64,000 nt of DNA from assembly GCF_030247195.1 (NCBI RefSeq), contig NC_080672.1:86201113-86265112 (forward strand), given 5' to 3'. This document shows, piece by piece, positions 1 through 13,171 of this stretch (the stretch's first letter is position 1; each line of letters begins with the position of its first letter). Both the position numbers and the translations under genes were made by a program. Source of the stretch: Topomyia yanbarensis (lineage: Eukaryota; Arthropoda; Insecta; Diptera; Culicidae). The notes beneath the pieces were generated by a model. The model saw nothing but the letters and a program-made list of their open reading frames with translations, ran no database searches and was not told the DNA's origin.

Positions 1-2034
1 TGAAAATTGTCAGTACGAAACTAATTCGTAGCGATTTACGAATATATTCTATCAGTGTAGCAATTCCTGCTATTCAACCCAAAAGTAGACAAAGCAAAAC
101 CACCGATTGGTTTTCATTTTTATCACAGATTTGCAAAAATTTGTAATTTCTATCATTTAAAATCCTTAGGACATATTCAGCGACGTGGGTTTTATATAGC
201 AGTTTCAAAGTTTTGATATATTATTTCAAACAGTTATGTTTCGAACTTTAAAACTGGTATATGCTGTCGGTCTCTTTTGTTGCTCCATTTGAAACACGTG
301 TAGAACTGTGTATTGAATATATAAAGAATATTCAGCACATACACTCAGGTTCGATAGATTGGAGAAAAAATCGGATCAAGTTAGGACCTAAGAACACGTT
401 CAGCATATGCTAGTATGAGTTAAGCAGCAAGCGCAAATGCGACGGAGCCATTAGCGGAATAGAAAGTAAACAAAGAGAGGCTTTCATTTGCACATAGGAT
501 CTTTTCGATAAGTATGTTAGAATTGTCAAACGATCGTTTTGCGGATTGCCCAATATGGAAGTTGAGAGGAGAAATAGAGTTTCCAGAAGGCTGCTTCTTC
601 CCGTCGACCAGCTAGCGAAAAATTGCTGGTATATATTTTGGTCTATAGCTGCCTAGTGTCTGGTAAACATTTGACTCAATCAATACAACCACAACAACAA
701 CAGATTTTCGCTCATCGATTTTGGGGGAGGCGAAGTCGATAACGATCTACCATACTTCCCAGTCAAACGATTCGGAAATTCATTCGGAATCCTCAAATGC
801 AACAACCGATTCTTAAACCGATTAAGTCGTAAAAACGGCAGCACCTGGAATGAATACAGAATCCGTTCGGCATTCCGAACTGGTTCCGGAATGAGTTTGA
901 CTAGATTATTACAATTACGCACTCCAACGTGCATGGCAGAAAACCTCTCAGTTTTCCGGCAGCGAAATTAAATGTATGGTGGAATTTCTGGGATCAGGCT
1001 GACAGAACACTGCTGGTTCTGATGCAACAACCGCTTCTTGCAGAATATTTCGCTTGGCGGTTATTAACGGTTTCGCCTGCCGGATTTCTGGAAAGATATG
1101 ATTGGTGTTAATGAACAATCGTGATCACGCTGCCACCGTAAGCATGCAGACGACCTAAAAGATCTCGTGCATTGATTTGTCATCTTTCTCGTGGTACGGT
1201 ATGGCATGGCATCATCGAACATTCTGTACTTGCAATTATTCGACGATCGTGGGTTCATGCAAATATTGCATCCATAGAACCCCGTGAATTACTGCCATAC
1301 TCGTACTTTGTAATAATTATTCCACAGATAGCTATATTATTTGGCGTGAGTAGCGGAAATTGACTAATTACCTATTCAATATAATGTTAGGAGGCTCAGC
1401 ATAATTCTGTGCGAACTAGACAAAATGTTCATTCTGCAGTCAGTATGGTAATTTCGTACCCAAGGTAAGAACTTGAAAATTTATATTTCGAATTATCTAA
1501 TGATACTACCAACCAATACTGGATACAGTATCGTTGCTCAAGAAACTGAAGCAAGCGGTTAAGAGGTGATAATACAACCAGCACGACTAATTTATCCAAA
1601 GCAAACAGTTATTTTCGACAGACTCGACATTGAAAATTTCTCGGAATGTAAAAAAAGCAAACAACTTCCACCCCTCCACTTTTTCAATGAAACTGGATGC
1701 CACCATCTAGATAGGCCCAGTGCTAAAATATGTCGCGTAAATAGCTGTTTACTTTCTTAATTTTTTTGAGTCGGTACACAGTTCGTAAATTAATTCCCTT
1801 GTATAGGCGTTATATAATCAAAGAAATATTTTATACTATACTGAAAATAGAAAATGCTGTCGGGATATAATTTGATGTGATGTTGCTTTCGTATGTAATT
1901 TTAATTTTTCCTAAGCGTGTACATTTCTATTGACACACATTCTTAAGATTGTATGACAAATTGCTTATCCCAAACGCATGCGGTCTGTCTCTTTGTTATC
2001 TGGAAGCGCGCTTTTGCACAAACACGATAGTAAA
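1..2034. other. Intergenic, no gene recognised
   Basis: I read both strands and found only short open frames without recognisable domains, splice structure or codon bias. The base composition is mixed and moderately AT-rich. No repeat boundary is certain here. The stretch could be intergenic or deep intronic sequence of a gene lying outside the window. Confidence 0.5.
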
Positions 2035-2141
2035 TGTTGAGTATGCCGGCATACGTTCAACTGCCTCGAACAATAAAACGCACTATACTGTAAAGTGTCT
2101 CCAGTTCAATAAAGACGGGAATCGTTAGTTCACCCTCAACG
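2035..2141 (+). repeat. Possible short solo LTR (BEL-like), low confidence
   Basis: The segment begins TGTTGAG and ends CTCAACG, nearly the inverted TG...CA ends expected of an LTR. Just inside is the 14 bp palindrome GTATGCCGGCATAC. Two AATAAA hexamers follow near 2071 and 2107. At about 107 bp it is short for an LTR, and I see no target-site duplication, so chance is a real alternative. Confidence 0.25.
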
Positions 2142-4912
2142 TGGGAATGTAATAACCATAAAGCTTTCGAAAATTTCTTCTTCACTTTTGCTACATTGTT
2201 TGAAATAGTTATCGTTTTATGATGTATTGCGCATATCAGTTGTTGTGACTGTGCGCGGGAAAACGCAAAAAAGTGTGCTTCACGTGCTTTTGTATCTCAC
2301 AGCTACACTTATTTCTTTTGAACAAAGTACTTAAGTAATGCAATTTAAATACACAAATGATTCAGCGTTTCACTCTCGCATACACACCAGTTTTTGTTGC
2401 AAATTATATTCAGAAGAATCGTGGGTTCGGACGCCGATTGAACAAATTGAAAATTATTGACAATGACAATCCGAGCTTCGCGCCGTCGTAGTCCAAAGAC
2501 TGATGAGCCTTGACCGGAGAACGCCCCAAATAAATCAACATGTCTCGCCGGTAGTGGTTTGACAAAAAAGCTTTCGATCAACTTTCGCCGTGGGAGTCGG
2601 CAAAATTCAATCCAGCCGTCCCTGAGGGATGTCATCGGCGCTATCGGCACTGATGCGGAGAACAAGGCTCACTGCTTGCACTAACTTCCGTGAATCGTTT
2701 CCTATTGCGGGGGTGTGTGGGTACATTGAGAAATTAATTTATCAGCTGTCACCAACGGATATGGGAAACGTTCTTCTCTGGATGTCAGTTTTCCGATTAA
2801 GGAAGAGCTGTTACAACACGACAGAGCACATGGGAATTGACCTTAGAACATTTACCGTATCTTGTCGACTTCATAAGAAGAAACATTAATCAAATCCGTT
2901 AACACGGTAGTCAGCCATCAATCAAACCTAATTAATAAATGCTTAAATCTTCATTAATCTCACTCTACCATAAATTTGTAACGTCACGCTTTCCGCTACC
3001 ATTCTAAAAAGTTCCACATTAAACCTTGATTTCCAATGATCCAATGCCAAGACCATGTGGTTGAGCCTATGTACTTCGCATGCAGCTCAAAAACTGTGCC
3101 GGTTGCCCTACAATCCCTCTGCGACACGATGCTCGAGTCGAGACCAACCCAAGCGTGACCAAGCCGGGTAAATCATACCCACTGCCACGGTAATAAAAAG
3201 TTTATATGAGCAGCTTTATAATAACAAGTTGTAAAATTGCTATCAGCACACCATTCATATGCAGTTCGTACACGAATAGAGACAAATTCACTTGGACATA
3301 CGGCACAATGAAGACTTGCTAATGATCTGAACTAGAATTCGGTCGCATGCCGGGCTGATAGCCCTAGTCTAGTTCAAGGTTGCACGCTTCGATTTCCTAG
3401 GAACCTGGAGCCCGCCCTCATAGCTTTGCAGCAGTCTAAGTACCTGTAGGTCTATTGTTGTAGCAATAAAGACTAGTCAAACAAACCTTCAACAAGATTG
3501 TCATTCATATTTCAATTACAACTCGGTGCAATTATCCTCCTTTATCAATCGAGACTTGACAAAATCCGCAAACTGGAGACGATTGTCTCTATTTGCGTGG
3601 TATCATCAACTCACGGCAACAAGTCGTCTAGCTCATGTCTGTTGAAAATTAGTCGAGTTTCGACGATGCTGATTTCACTTCAAAGTGAAAGAGGGTAGAA
3701 TAGTGAAGGGCTCGGTAATAAGGGTTGCATGCTGCCGTTATGCGGGGCTGCGATGAACATTTTCCGGGAATCGAATTATTGTGCAATTTGAATAAGTAGA
3801 GAATGTGTATTGTGTAAGAAGGTATTTACTAGTCAAAGTCAAAAGGTCACTCTCGAGCAAATTCTCATGGGCTCAAATACCACACAACCCCTTGAAAACA
3901 CAATAAAATGATCCCAACGACCTATAAAAACACCATGGATTGGGTTTTACATCGGATCTATCAGACCTTGCTGATGGTGTTTTTAAGGGTTGAACGGATT
4001 TTAATGACTATCAAAACACCATGCAGTATGAAGGAATTAGGGACTTTCCGATTTTTCGGATATATTTCAAAAAATCTGTAACCTATACTAATCATGAAAA
4101 ATAACGTTGTTCAAAATCTAGCGAAATCGATCAACTCGCGGCTCAAAGATCAAGGTGGTTGTTTCAATCAAATGTATTAATTTAATTAGCAACTAGTTAC
4201 GAGCTTGAGCTTGTGCGATCACCCCTGGCTGCTACTCCGTTATCGATCTGGACTAGCTGAAGTTGCACAGGGAATAACTAGATAATTATGCTTGGGAGTA
4301 GCGAAACATCTTTCAATGTACAACTCCAAGTAATCCTAAAGTGTTTATTGATCGGCCAGGCCCGAACGTACTTCGCGGAAGGAGAGGGAAGGAATTGTTA
4401 GTCCGATACTTTCTTTTGCTAGAGGCCGTTTATACTACTGCGCACTCCACAAGTATCACGGGAGGAGGATATTTGTTAGTAAGCATAGATAAGAATTGGA
4501 TTCTACTTCTTATTTACCGACGTCAGAGAGGTGACTCCACTATCTAGACTAGATATCGATCCATCAAATCATGGACCGGGGACCAACAGCTTTACTCAAT
4601 AAAATTGTGGAAATGTCTATTACTTGGCACGTATTGCATGACTACCACGAAAGTAGACGCTGAGTCACTTTAAACAAAAAAGTATTCAATGTTATCTTCA
4701 TGTGATTATATTTTGAAGTTGGTTTGGAAGGGGAGGGAATGGGGGTTGGTAGAGTGGGAGTGGAGGTGTAAGGGCCATGGAGGGGGGGGGGGGGGTTACG
4801 ATGCAATACTCAACTGCATATTTTGCCTTCCATTTGAGACTTTTTGCCTTTCTCATATAAAGAAAGGCTATGCAATCACTGTAAAAATCGACTTTTTAAC
4901 CGAGGCCCGGAA
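2142..4912. other. Intergenic, no gene recognised
   Basis: No open frame here has a recognisable protein. A run of fourteen G residues occurs at 4782-4795 inside a G-rich stretch from about 4725. The open frames near 2345-2890 overlap on both strands and resemble nothing I know. Confidence 0.45.
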
Positions 4913-5105
4913 TTTTCTGAACCGATTTGGCAAACTTGATTTTAAATGAAAGGTCCATCAGCTGCATTTGAATTTTGTGTGGATCCGAGTTTTGGTTTCT
5001 GAATTACAGGGTGATACGTACGATCACGCAGCAAATCCCGATTCTAACGAATTCTGCGATGAATGTAAAAAGGTGAAATTTTTTCCAAAATGTAAACACA
5101 ACTGT
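4913..5105 (+). repeat. Dispersed repeat family A, copy 1
   Basis: The unit runs from an ACCGATTTGG motif through TTTAAATGAAAGGT to GATGAATGTAAAAAGGTG. The same ordered motifs recur at 5395-5600 on this strand and, in reverse orientation, at 14470-14640 and 14815-14960. It has no coding capacity. It is probably a fragment of an old non-autonomous element; the family is not identified. Confidence 0.5.
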
Positions 5106-5394
5106 TGAATTTGTAGATCTAGGTCACCAACAGTCATTCAAAGTCTCTTTGACCACACTGGCCACCATCGACGGATCCGGAAGCATCCAAATTCAGAATA
5201 ACGGTTATATTAGGTGTGTTCCAGTACACGGAAGTCACTTCGGAGTAAACAGGAGCAAAAAATCTTTGCTCCTTTTTACTCCGGTTTGCTACCTGAAGAA
5301 GAAAAAGGAGAAGAAGAGAGTACAGGAACGATTTTCTCCGGAGTACTTCCAGTTTCTCCTGGTACTGGAACAGACCTATTGGTTGCTCGAAAAT

Positions 5395-5600
5395 GGCTAG
5401 ACCGATTTGATCAACTTAGTCTCAAATGAAAGGTGTTGCGTCCCCGGAAACTGATATTAAATTCCATCTTCATCCGACTTCCGGCTCCGGAGTTACGGGT
5501 TGTGGAGTGCGATCACATAGAAAACTCCGATTCAAACCGATACCGCGATGAATGCAAAAAGGTGCTCTTATATATACTTACCAAGTGTAATAAGAATGAA
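5395..5600 (+). repeat. Dispersed repeat family A, copy 2
   Basis: The order of short motifs matches copy 1 some 480 bp upstream: GACCGATTTGATC, CTCAAATGAAAGGT, CTCCGGAGTTACGGG, GCGATCACATAG and GATGAATGCAAAAAGGTG. The two copies are in direct orientation and well diverged, suggesting an old tandem arrangement or two insertions. Confidence 0.5.
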
Positions 5601-5750
5601 AGACATTTCCATAATGTTATATTGTACGAACCAGCTATTAAATCACAGTTTGGAGAAATGAGAAAGGCACAATTGCACCTCTAGGTGGATTGAAACAGGT
5701 TTTTTGAGAAAATCGGCTCAGTCATTACCGAAGAACCGATGTTACTTTAA

Positions 5751-6260
5751 TAGACCTTTCTTGCAGAAAAATTTTATATGCCTAAATGCTTCGTTTTTCA
5801 TCTTTGAATCGATACTGCATATTGGCGCGATGATGTGGGGTCCCTAACTATTGAAAAAATCAAAAATTCTTCCAACTGCCCATTTAACCCCATATTCTAA
5901 TGACCTATCTTGCCTTGATTCCTCATTTTTGCTCACCAAATGAATGAATTCTGAGTGGGGAATATGAAATAATGTAACAAGGATGCCAGGTTTGTAGCTG
6001 TATCAGTGAAACTTCAGATTTTTCACATAAGTTGCAGACTTTTGCAGATTACAGATATTTTACAGAAAATAAACTCTTCAACCAGTCTTTAACATTTTTT
6101 CATTATTATAAATATGATCGCATCACTTTTTTGTTTCAAGTATATTGCAGAAGTATGTGACAGTATACAGACTTTTTCGATTTCTGCTACAAGCTATTAC
6201 ACATATCGCCCTGGCATCACTGATGCTAAGATAATTCATTCAAACCCTGTCAAATTGATT
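5751..6260 (+). repeat. Dispersed repeat family B, copy 1
   Basis: This segment shares an ordered series of motifs with 60393-60905: TAGACCTTTCT, CTAACTATTGAAAAAATC, CATTTAACCCCATATTCT, CCTATCTTGCCTTG, GTGGGGAATA, GGATGCCAG and CTGGCATCACTGATGCT. Neither copy has a long open frame. It is a diverged interspersed repeat of unknown class, not a tandem repeat. Confidence 0.55.
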
Positions 6261-9200
6261 CAAGAAGTAGAATCAGAAAGGTGTGAAAATTTGTCGTGTT
6301 TGATACTTGCATGTTTAGCATAACAATAAAACTAACAAACGAAGTTGTAAGCATGCGATAAACATACCGATCGTGAACCGACAAATGGGCCTATATAACA
6401 AATGTACACAAACGGAGATTTGAGTAATATCTTAAAGAGGAGTAAAAATAATTCATAATAAATATAAAAACTCATTTATAAATGATTCACACTTCATGAA
6501 AATCAATAAAAAACAAAACGGCGGAACCGACTTTCTACTGTAAACAAGTCACCAGGCGGATTACGCCTCTGCATTTCTAAGGTAGTGTGTACGGGCGAAA
6601 TTGACAGCATCATTGTTTACAAAGCCCGTAAACAGAGTCGCCCTAAACAAAAACCAACTGCTTGATACGCCCGGGAAGAATAACAAATTTTCCCCTCCGG
6701 CGAGCACGGCGAAACCCACATTTGGTTTTTGTTTTCTGGCGACACTGCAGGGCGAAATTGTGAATGGTCAAAATAAGAGGGCGACTCAAAAATGGCCTAA
6801 TCAACATTTCATTACAACACTCGGCGAAATATATTTTTTTCAATTTTATCTACGAAAACGTTATTATATAAAATATTTTCGTAATGCTTCCGAAAACTAG
6901 TATTGTTTTGAAGTGTTTCAATACATTTGAAAACGCAGTATGCAAACACTGTTAAAATACGATTTAATTTTTTGAAGCGAATTTTCAAAGCTATTTTTCT
7001 CGTTTCGATATCATTGCGTCTTCGGCCCTTTGGTCGGTTCATGATCGATACGTTTAGTAGCTAGTGTCGCAAAATAATATAATAAATTTATCACTAATAA
7101 ATCAGAACAAAGTGTGGTACCATGTTGGTTCGCTTTCTTCTTCACATCTGCCTATTCCCCGAAGAAAAAACCTATGAAAAATGTAACCACCTTTCCATCT
7201 TCAACTTGAATAAATTCTCCCGAAAATCCAATAATCTCGCTAGTGTAAGTGGAATAGACCTTCCTCGTCAAACATAATTGTCAAAAATATTGTAACGATT
7301 TGGCTGATTCAATCTTTGGGTTGCTCACTGCTGCTTCTAAAAAATCAGGTAAATTTGCTAGCGTTGATGGGAAAGTAGAATGTTTTAATTGAATTGCTTT
7401 TGTTGTGATTTTCAGTGCTGTTTTTGGTCATCGGTGATGATAAGGAACAGAACTTTCGCTTACGGAATACACTCCCCAAATATCCAGTCAAATTCGGCCA
7501 AGTACACGTAATCAAAATTGCGGATAATAGATGTTAACGGTGTGATAAAAGTTTCATCCCGCCACTTAAGCCACTGTAAAGCATATTTATTTTGGATGGC
7601 AAGGCCTAGTAAATAGGGAAATGACAAATCCCAACGGCAAGACATCCCGAGAGAAATCGTTTAATACAAGTGCAAGCCATCCACAGGATATTGCCAGCAG
7701 TAACACTCGTGAAATTGATTCCTTCATGCTGCACGAACATAAGATATCCTAATATCGCCAAAATCTTGGCTCAACCTATTCCGATTGAACAATTGGCCTC
7801 AGATGAAGGATTTGTGATTCTATTTAAGATCTGAACACACAAAATTTATACAGCATATGGTTGAACGAAGGAATATTAACAATCTCACTGAGTGTCGTCA
7901 AAATCGTAGTTTCACGTCTGCTGACACCTGATAATTGAGGCCACTGGTCGAAGATTGTGACGGTACGTGGTCGACTCTAATGTTCATAGAGAAATTGTAC
8001 CTTTACTTGTAAGACTCAATTAACAATGATTTGCTTTTATTGCAGCAATTTAATCGTGTTGTTTTGGTGATATAGTGCACAAGTGACTGGCAGAAAACTG
8101 TACCCGTAGTAAGTGCCAGTTACACGATGCGTCAGCCTTCCGTCACCGGTAGGTATAGCACTTCAACGGAACATCAAATTTAGTTGCATGCAGTTTCTAT
8201 GGAGACGTTTAGGCACAACATCCACGACACAAAACATTATGACGTACGGAACGTATGAATGTGCACACGAGAAATGTATTCAACGTATCATGATGGAACG
8301 GTGACTTGAGGTCAAGGTTCTATTCCATTGACGGAAGCAGATGTGTCGTGTGAATCGTACTTGCCGAATGGTACTCGATGCTATTGCGACGCAATCATGC
8401 CTCACTGTCTAAACTTTTGAGATCAGTGTACAAAACCAGCCGGCCAATCTGTGCAACCAGAGTATTCTTTACAATATCTTCGGTTTAGGCATCATCGGCG
8501 AAAAGATTAATAATCTTGGAATGAAATGCAAATGTGTAACCAAGGGATTACCAACATTCGCATTTCGTCACGGGAATGGAGAGCGACACGCATACGAACA
8601 AAATGCTTCCTGTATGCACTTTCGGCCAAACGGATTAAAATAAAAATATTGACCCACATAAATATTGTAGATCACATAGGTTTTTTAAAATGAAAGTAGT
8701 AAATAGTATGTTCTACTATTACAATCGCTATCTACAACAAGATGATAGTAAAATGTACCATATCTCGCCATCGTGTTTCTTACTATAAATAATTTATACT
8801 AATAAAATTTAAAGTCGTAATATATCGTTGGAGTCACTATGGTTATAGTAAAAGTTATGCACAAGAAAACTTTTTTTTAATTATTATGAAGATAAATTTA
8901 ATCACGTATACGAATTATTTTAGGCCTTAATAAAGAAATATATCCTGTTGGTCTGTCTGTTAAATGGTGCGAAAACTGACTGTTAAAATATTTAGAAAAA
9001 ATCGTTGCTCACCAATGCTCTCACTTTCAGAGTAGCCCTAGTCTCAATGGCACTACGGGTGAATATTAGGGATAGTACAGAAAATATGCAACCACTGATG
9101 CGTGAATTGGCTAGTTCGGAAATAACTGCCGAACAAAGCTGATATTGGTGTAGTTTCAAAGTCATGTGTTGTACTTGGATGTACACAGCGATTTCAGTAA

Positions 9201-9473
9201 GCTCATGTACAGTATGCTACATGTTAACTAGTCCGGATACGATATATATTGCCAACTGTGCTCTAGAGGAGAAACATCAGGGTGTCAGTTTGTTTATGCT
9301 GAGAATCAACGGGAGTCACTCATTCCGAACTGGCAGGCGTACGAATAATTAACTTAATATCTACCACGCGGAAAAATCAATCCAAATCTGATAAATCATT
9401 CCATAAGACATTTAAAAAATTAATTTAGGTTGTAATAATTTTAAGAATACTGGCTTACCAGATAAAATTCACA
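6261..9473. other. Intergenic, no gene recognised
   Basis: No recognisable gene. On the minus strand at 7460-7740 short open segments in different frames look hydrophobic, including a signal-peptide-like start MKESISRVLLLA, but they do not join into a known protein. On the plus strand around 8330-8430 a short Cys-rich stretch ends at a stop. Both may be chance or decayed exons. Confidence 0.4.
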
Positions 9474-9698
9474 GCCCTATTCTGCGCGGCGTGTGACGTG
9501 AGACGACTAATCTCACCTCACTTTATGTGACTTTTCTCTCCCTATTCTGAGAGTCGACTCGGGTGAGGTGAGATTCACCATTGCGGTTAAATGGGCGTCT
9601 CACGTCACCCGAAGTGACTCTTCAGAATTGGGCGAGAAAAGTCATGTATAGTGAGGTGAGATTAGTCGTCTCACGTCACACGCCGCGCAGAATAGGGC
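9474..9698. mobile_element. 225 bp foldback MITE, CCCTATTCTG termini
   Basis: The element begins GCCCTATTCTGCGCGGCG and ends with the reverse complement of that. The inverted arms run for about 49 bp with no mismatch I can see, through the AATCTCACCTCACT segment. Weaker pairing continues towards the centre, where CCCTATTCTGAGAG repeats the terminal motif. It has no coding capacity, so it is non-autonomous. I cannot fix a target-site duplication, so the superfamily is left open. Confidence 0.75.
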
Positions 9699-10568
9699 CG
9701 TCATAGTAATGATGGATTCAATGGTACCAAACTTATCGCCAAAGGAACCGCATAGTTAAATATCAGGGATGGTAATATCATATTACATACTAGTTAGTGT
9801 TCTTTCGAACATTGTATATATCCAAATATAACCTGCCGTGTTTTGCTAGACTCCGAAACTGAGGCCGGTTCCGACCCCAACCGCTGTTAGTTCATAAATT
9901 TTAACAGCAGTTGGGGTTAGAATAAAGTGTTTTCAGGACGAATACGGGACCTATTCGCGATGTGCTTTTCCTAAATAGTTGCAACTTTGGCAAGACTGAG
10001 GACTTTTTCGTAAAGATTCATGACCTGACTCATATTATGAACGGTGACAATCAGAATAAATTGGCTCAATTTGTACATTCCGCACAAAATTCGCAGCAGC
10101 ATGACTCAATTTCATGAGTTTTTTGTACATTATGTTTATTTTGGTTATGGTTTAATATGGTTAATAAAAATCAGCATGTTGGTAAATGCGGGATGCTTTC
10201 CGGGACGTTTTACCATGCGGGATATCCCGTCTAAACCGGGACGTCTGGTTACTTTAGGCTAGAACCTGATTCAGTTTCGCCTCAAACAAAACCGTTTTAG
10301 TGAATACTGCCTATAATCGCAAGTCTAGATAGGAAATCCCATTCAACATGGGACTGACTTGCGATGACGGTCAGAATAGTGATTGTACGAGTTTTACGGA
10401 TCCACCGGCATATTACTCCAGTGATACGCGCGGGATTGTTCATACCATAAGGAGACCAAATTGTGATTTTTTGTCACAATGCAAACAAATTTCATGATGA
10501 GTGAAACAATAATTTCTCAATTCACTTTAACAAAAGCACTGTTTTGAGCGACTTAGTGGAATGTTATA

Positions 10569-10672
10569 TTAAACACTTTAAACCGTTGTCTTCCGTTTTA
10601 ATTCCACTATGATGCATATGACATGACATCATAGTGGAATTAAAACGGAAGACAACGGTTTAAAGTGTTTAA
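10569..10672. repeat. Perfect inverted repeat, 46 bp arms, 12 bp loop
   Basis: The arms 10569-10614 and 10627-10672 are exact reverse complements over 46 bases, separated by a 12-base loop. No mismatch is visible, unusual beside the diverged repeats around it. A transcript would fold into a long perfect hairpin. It could be a recent foldback insertion, a hairpin-RNA source, or an assembly or cloning snap-back artefact. Confidence 0.85.
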
Positions 10673-11213
10673 AATTTCTCAATTACTAATTTGTCCCGTT
10701 TATAAACAGACTTGGAATGTATTTGGAGATCGACAGTAACTTTTTTGGTGGTCTGGAAGTCACTTGAACACAATATTCATTTGAAGTAGGTTCATAGAAA
10801 TGCAAAAAACTCGTTCTCACATAACGAGATTGTTCCGTAACTAGCCCGACGAGCCACTATTGGCTCTAAGTGACCTGTAGCTACACAACAAATAAGGCAA
10901 AGTGGACAAGAACGTTGCCTGTTAAGGTTGTTTTGTTAATTTGAGCGAGGAATGATTAGTATCAATAAAGGCCTTCAATACAGCCACATCCATCAGACAC
11001 ATAAGCAGAGATACAGATTGAACATGATAAATCCCTTGCCGATCAATCAGAACACCTTTTTTTTAATAAGGAAATTCAGGATTATGCCGTGAAAACCGTT
11101 TGTCAGTGGAAGGTTCACTTCCATTTGTTTACATTTACGAATGAACGTTGTACCACGATTGAGTTCTACAAGATGACGACACGAATGAACTCATGATGAA
11201 TGAAGTTCATGTT

Positions 11214-11332
11214 TGACAATTCTCGGTGGTTTGTTTACTTTGTCAGTTGCATGAGTGCGAGTGCAACGGGTGCTCATCTGTTACATTCGAACTCACGTAA
11301 CTTCCATGTAAACAAACCACCGAGAATTGTCA
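11214..11332. repeat. Inverted repeat with 25 bp arms
   Basis: The arm at 11214-11238 (begins TGACAATTCTCGGTGG) is the exact reverse complement of 11308-11332. The 69 bp between them contain GAGTGCGAGTGC and other short repeats. It is probably a small TIR element or its remnant. No target duplication was identified. Confidence 0.7.
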
Positions 11333-12117
11333 TCCGGCTCATTTTGTAGGGTTATGTCGGTTGGTGTAAAACCTAATTCACCACTTCATTTTCAGTGTTG
11401 TCATCAATTTTTTAAGAAATATGCAGTACCGTGCTGCCGAAATGGATATTTTGATTCACACCATTCTTGATTTGGTGAAAAAAAATATTCAACATTCTTG
11501 CAATTCGGTTTTTTTGAAAAATCATCAAAAAATCAGGAAAGGCCCAAAAAAACAGATTTTAGTAGGAATGATCTTAGGAATTAGAAGTCTTTAGATACAA
11601 AATAAAAAAAGTAGGGGTTAGGTCTGACAAGAAAGGTCTATTGTGGAATATGCCCGAAATCCGGGACTTTCGGAATCGTCGATAGTGGACAATATATTCA
11701 AAGAATGTTTGATTGGCACTCCCAACAAACATTAGGAGCTGAACTATAAGACTAGGTGTTGATTTAAAGCAGATTAAAGGTTATGTAAGCTGAATAAAAC
11801 TTTCGCTGAACTATTTAAACATTAAGAGTTTATTCAGCCTATTTAAAATCCAGTATTCGCCAGTTCCAACTAGGCTGAACTATACTGCTAATAAATATAA
11901 TAGCGACAATATTAAAGCTTTTATTCAACCATCTTAATTAGACTGAATTGCGAGTTGAATAAACGATGCTGTTACCAATAGTATTACCTTTAATCATTAA
12001 GCTGCACTACATGTCTTCAAAAGGTTGTTTCTACCTTTACATTTGCCATTGTACCACCTTTGACTTTTAGCTGAATTATGTGTTTAATAAAGGTAATTGT
12101 AACTACTGCAAAAATTG

Positions 12118-12180
12118 GCGCGATTAGCAAATCATGAGGAATGGCAACCGACCTGGGTTCGAGTCCCAATACACACACAA
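12118..12180 (+). other. tRNA-like (pol III B-box) sequence
   Basis: GGTTCGAGTCC at about 12158 fits the pol III B-box and is preceded about 40 bp upstream by TGGCGCGATTAG, which resembles an A-box. A T-arm-like stem is nearly complete, but no acceptor stem closes, so it is not a functional tRNA. Similar B-boxes occur at about 12944 (minus strand) and 13125 (plus strand). A tRNA-derived SINE fragment is the likeliest reading. Confidence 0.35.
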
Positions 12181-13171
12181 TATTTTTTTACTATTAAGTG
12201 AAGAATTTTTTTTATTATTTCGGTATATTCCAATTGAGATGTTTTGCATATATTACAGTTAAGGAGCAATAGATCAATAAATGAATAAAGAAATAAAGAA
12301 AGTTTATTTAGTTTTTTTATATCTAATGAGTTCTCACCACGGGAAATACACGATTTACAGTTTTTCAATGTACAAGCTTACCAAATCATACGCGCCCTCG
12401 TTTATGTAAATTTACCTTTTAATTCGAAAGGGCCTGTTTACTTGTGAAACATGAATATTCTCATATTGAACACAAGAGAAACTTTTTGTTCCAACGTCGC
12501 TATAAATTTTTGACACCAGCATTGTTACCATGATTTTTTTCTATCCATCGTCTTGCAAACAAAGGTACAATGAAATGATTATTCACGCTGGCGAACTTAG
12601 TTGATATAAATAAATAAACTATTGAATTCGAACAGCGACTTCCGCTTACAAAAAAAAAATCACAATGGAAAGAAAATCATTTGGCAGGGAGTGGTAAATA
12701 AATTGAGGAGATTGCCACCTTAGAATTATAAATGACTTCAATCCATCATTCAGTTACCACCACTTTTGTATAACACCCATTTTTCCTTATCTAAATGTTT
12801 TGTGACAACCATAAATCCTCACCTTGGAAACAAAAACGACTATAATCAACATTTTTGAAATAAATAAATTATCTAATTTAAAATTCCCGAATGTTCTAAA
12901 AATTATTAATTAAAAAAAAATTAAATAAAAAAATTATCGTAGGTTGGGATTCGAACCCAAGCCGACTAGGTTCACTCAAATCTATAGAAGGCTACTGTAG
13001 CCTTTGTACAGACTCTATTCAGCAGTCTAGACTTGTCGGTACATCGGTGAAATCTTAAGCATTCGATGTATGCAAGATTGGTGCAGACAGTAAGGTAAGT
13101 GCTTAGTATTCAACAGGTTGCTGGTTCGGATCCAGGTACGTGATATGATATCCAACAAGGTAATACAATTT

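Noticed and set aside
7460..7740. Membrane or secreted protein gene on the minus strand
   Set aside because: Hydrophobic stretches lie in different frames with stops between and no splice sites joining them; no known domain.
8300..8620. Cys-rich secreted protein fragment on the plus strand
   Set aside because: Only a few cysteines before a stop, no start or splice partner, no recognisable family.
12118..12172. Possible functional tRNA gene
   Set aside because: The B-box and a T-arm-like stem are there, but no acceptor stem pairs and the anticodon arm is not formed.
13118..13171. Start of the LINE ORF at the first upstream Met
   Set aside because: These codons lie outside the target-site duplication boundary and belong to flanking DNA.
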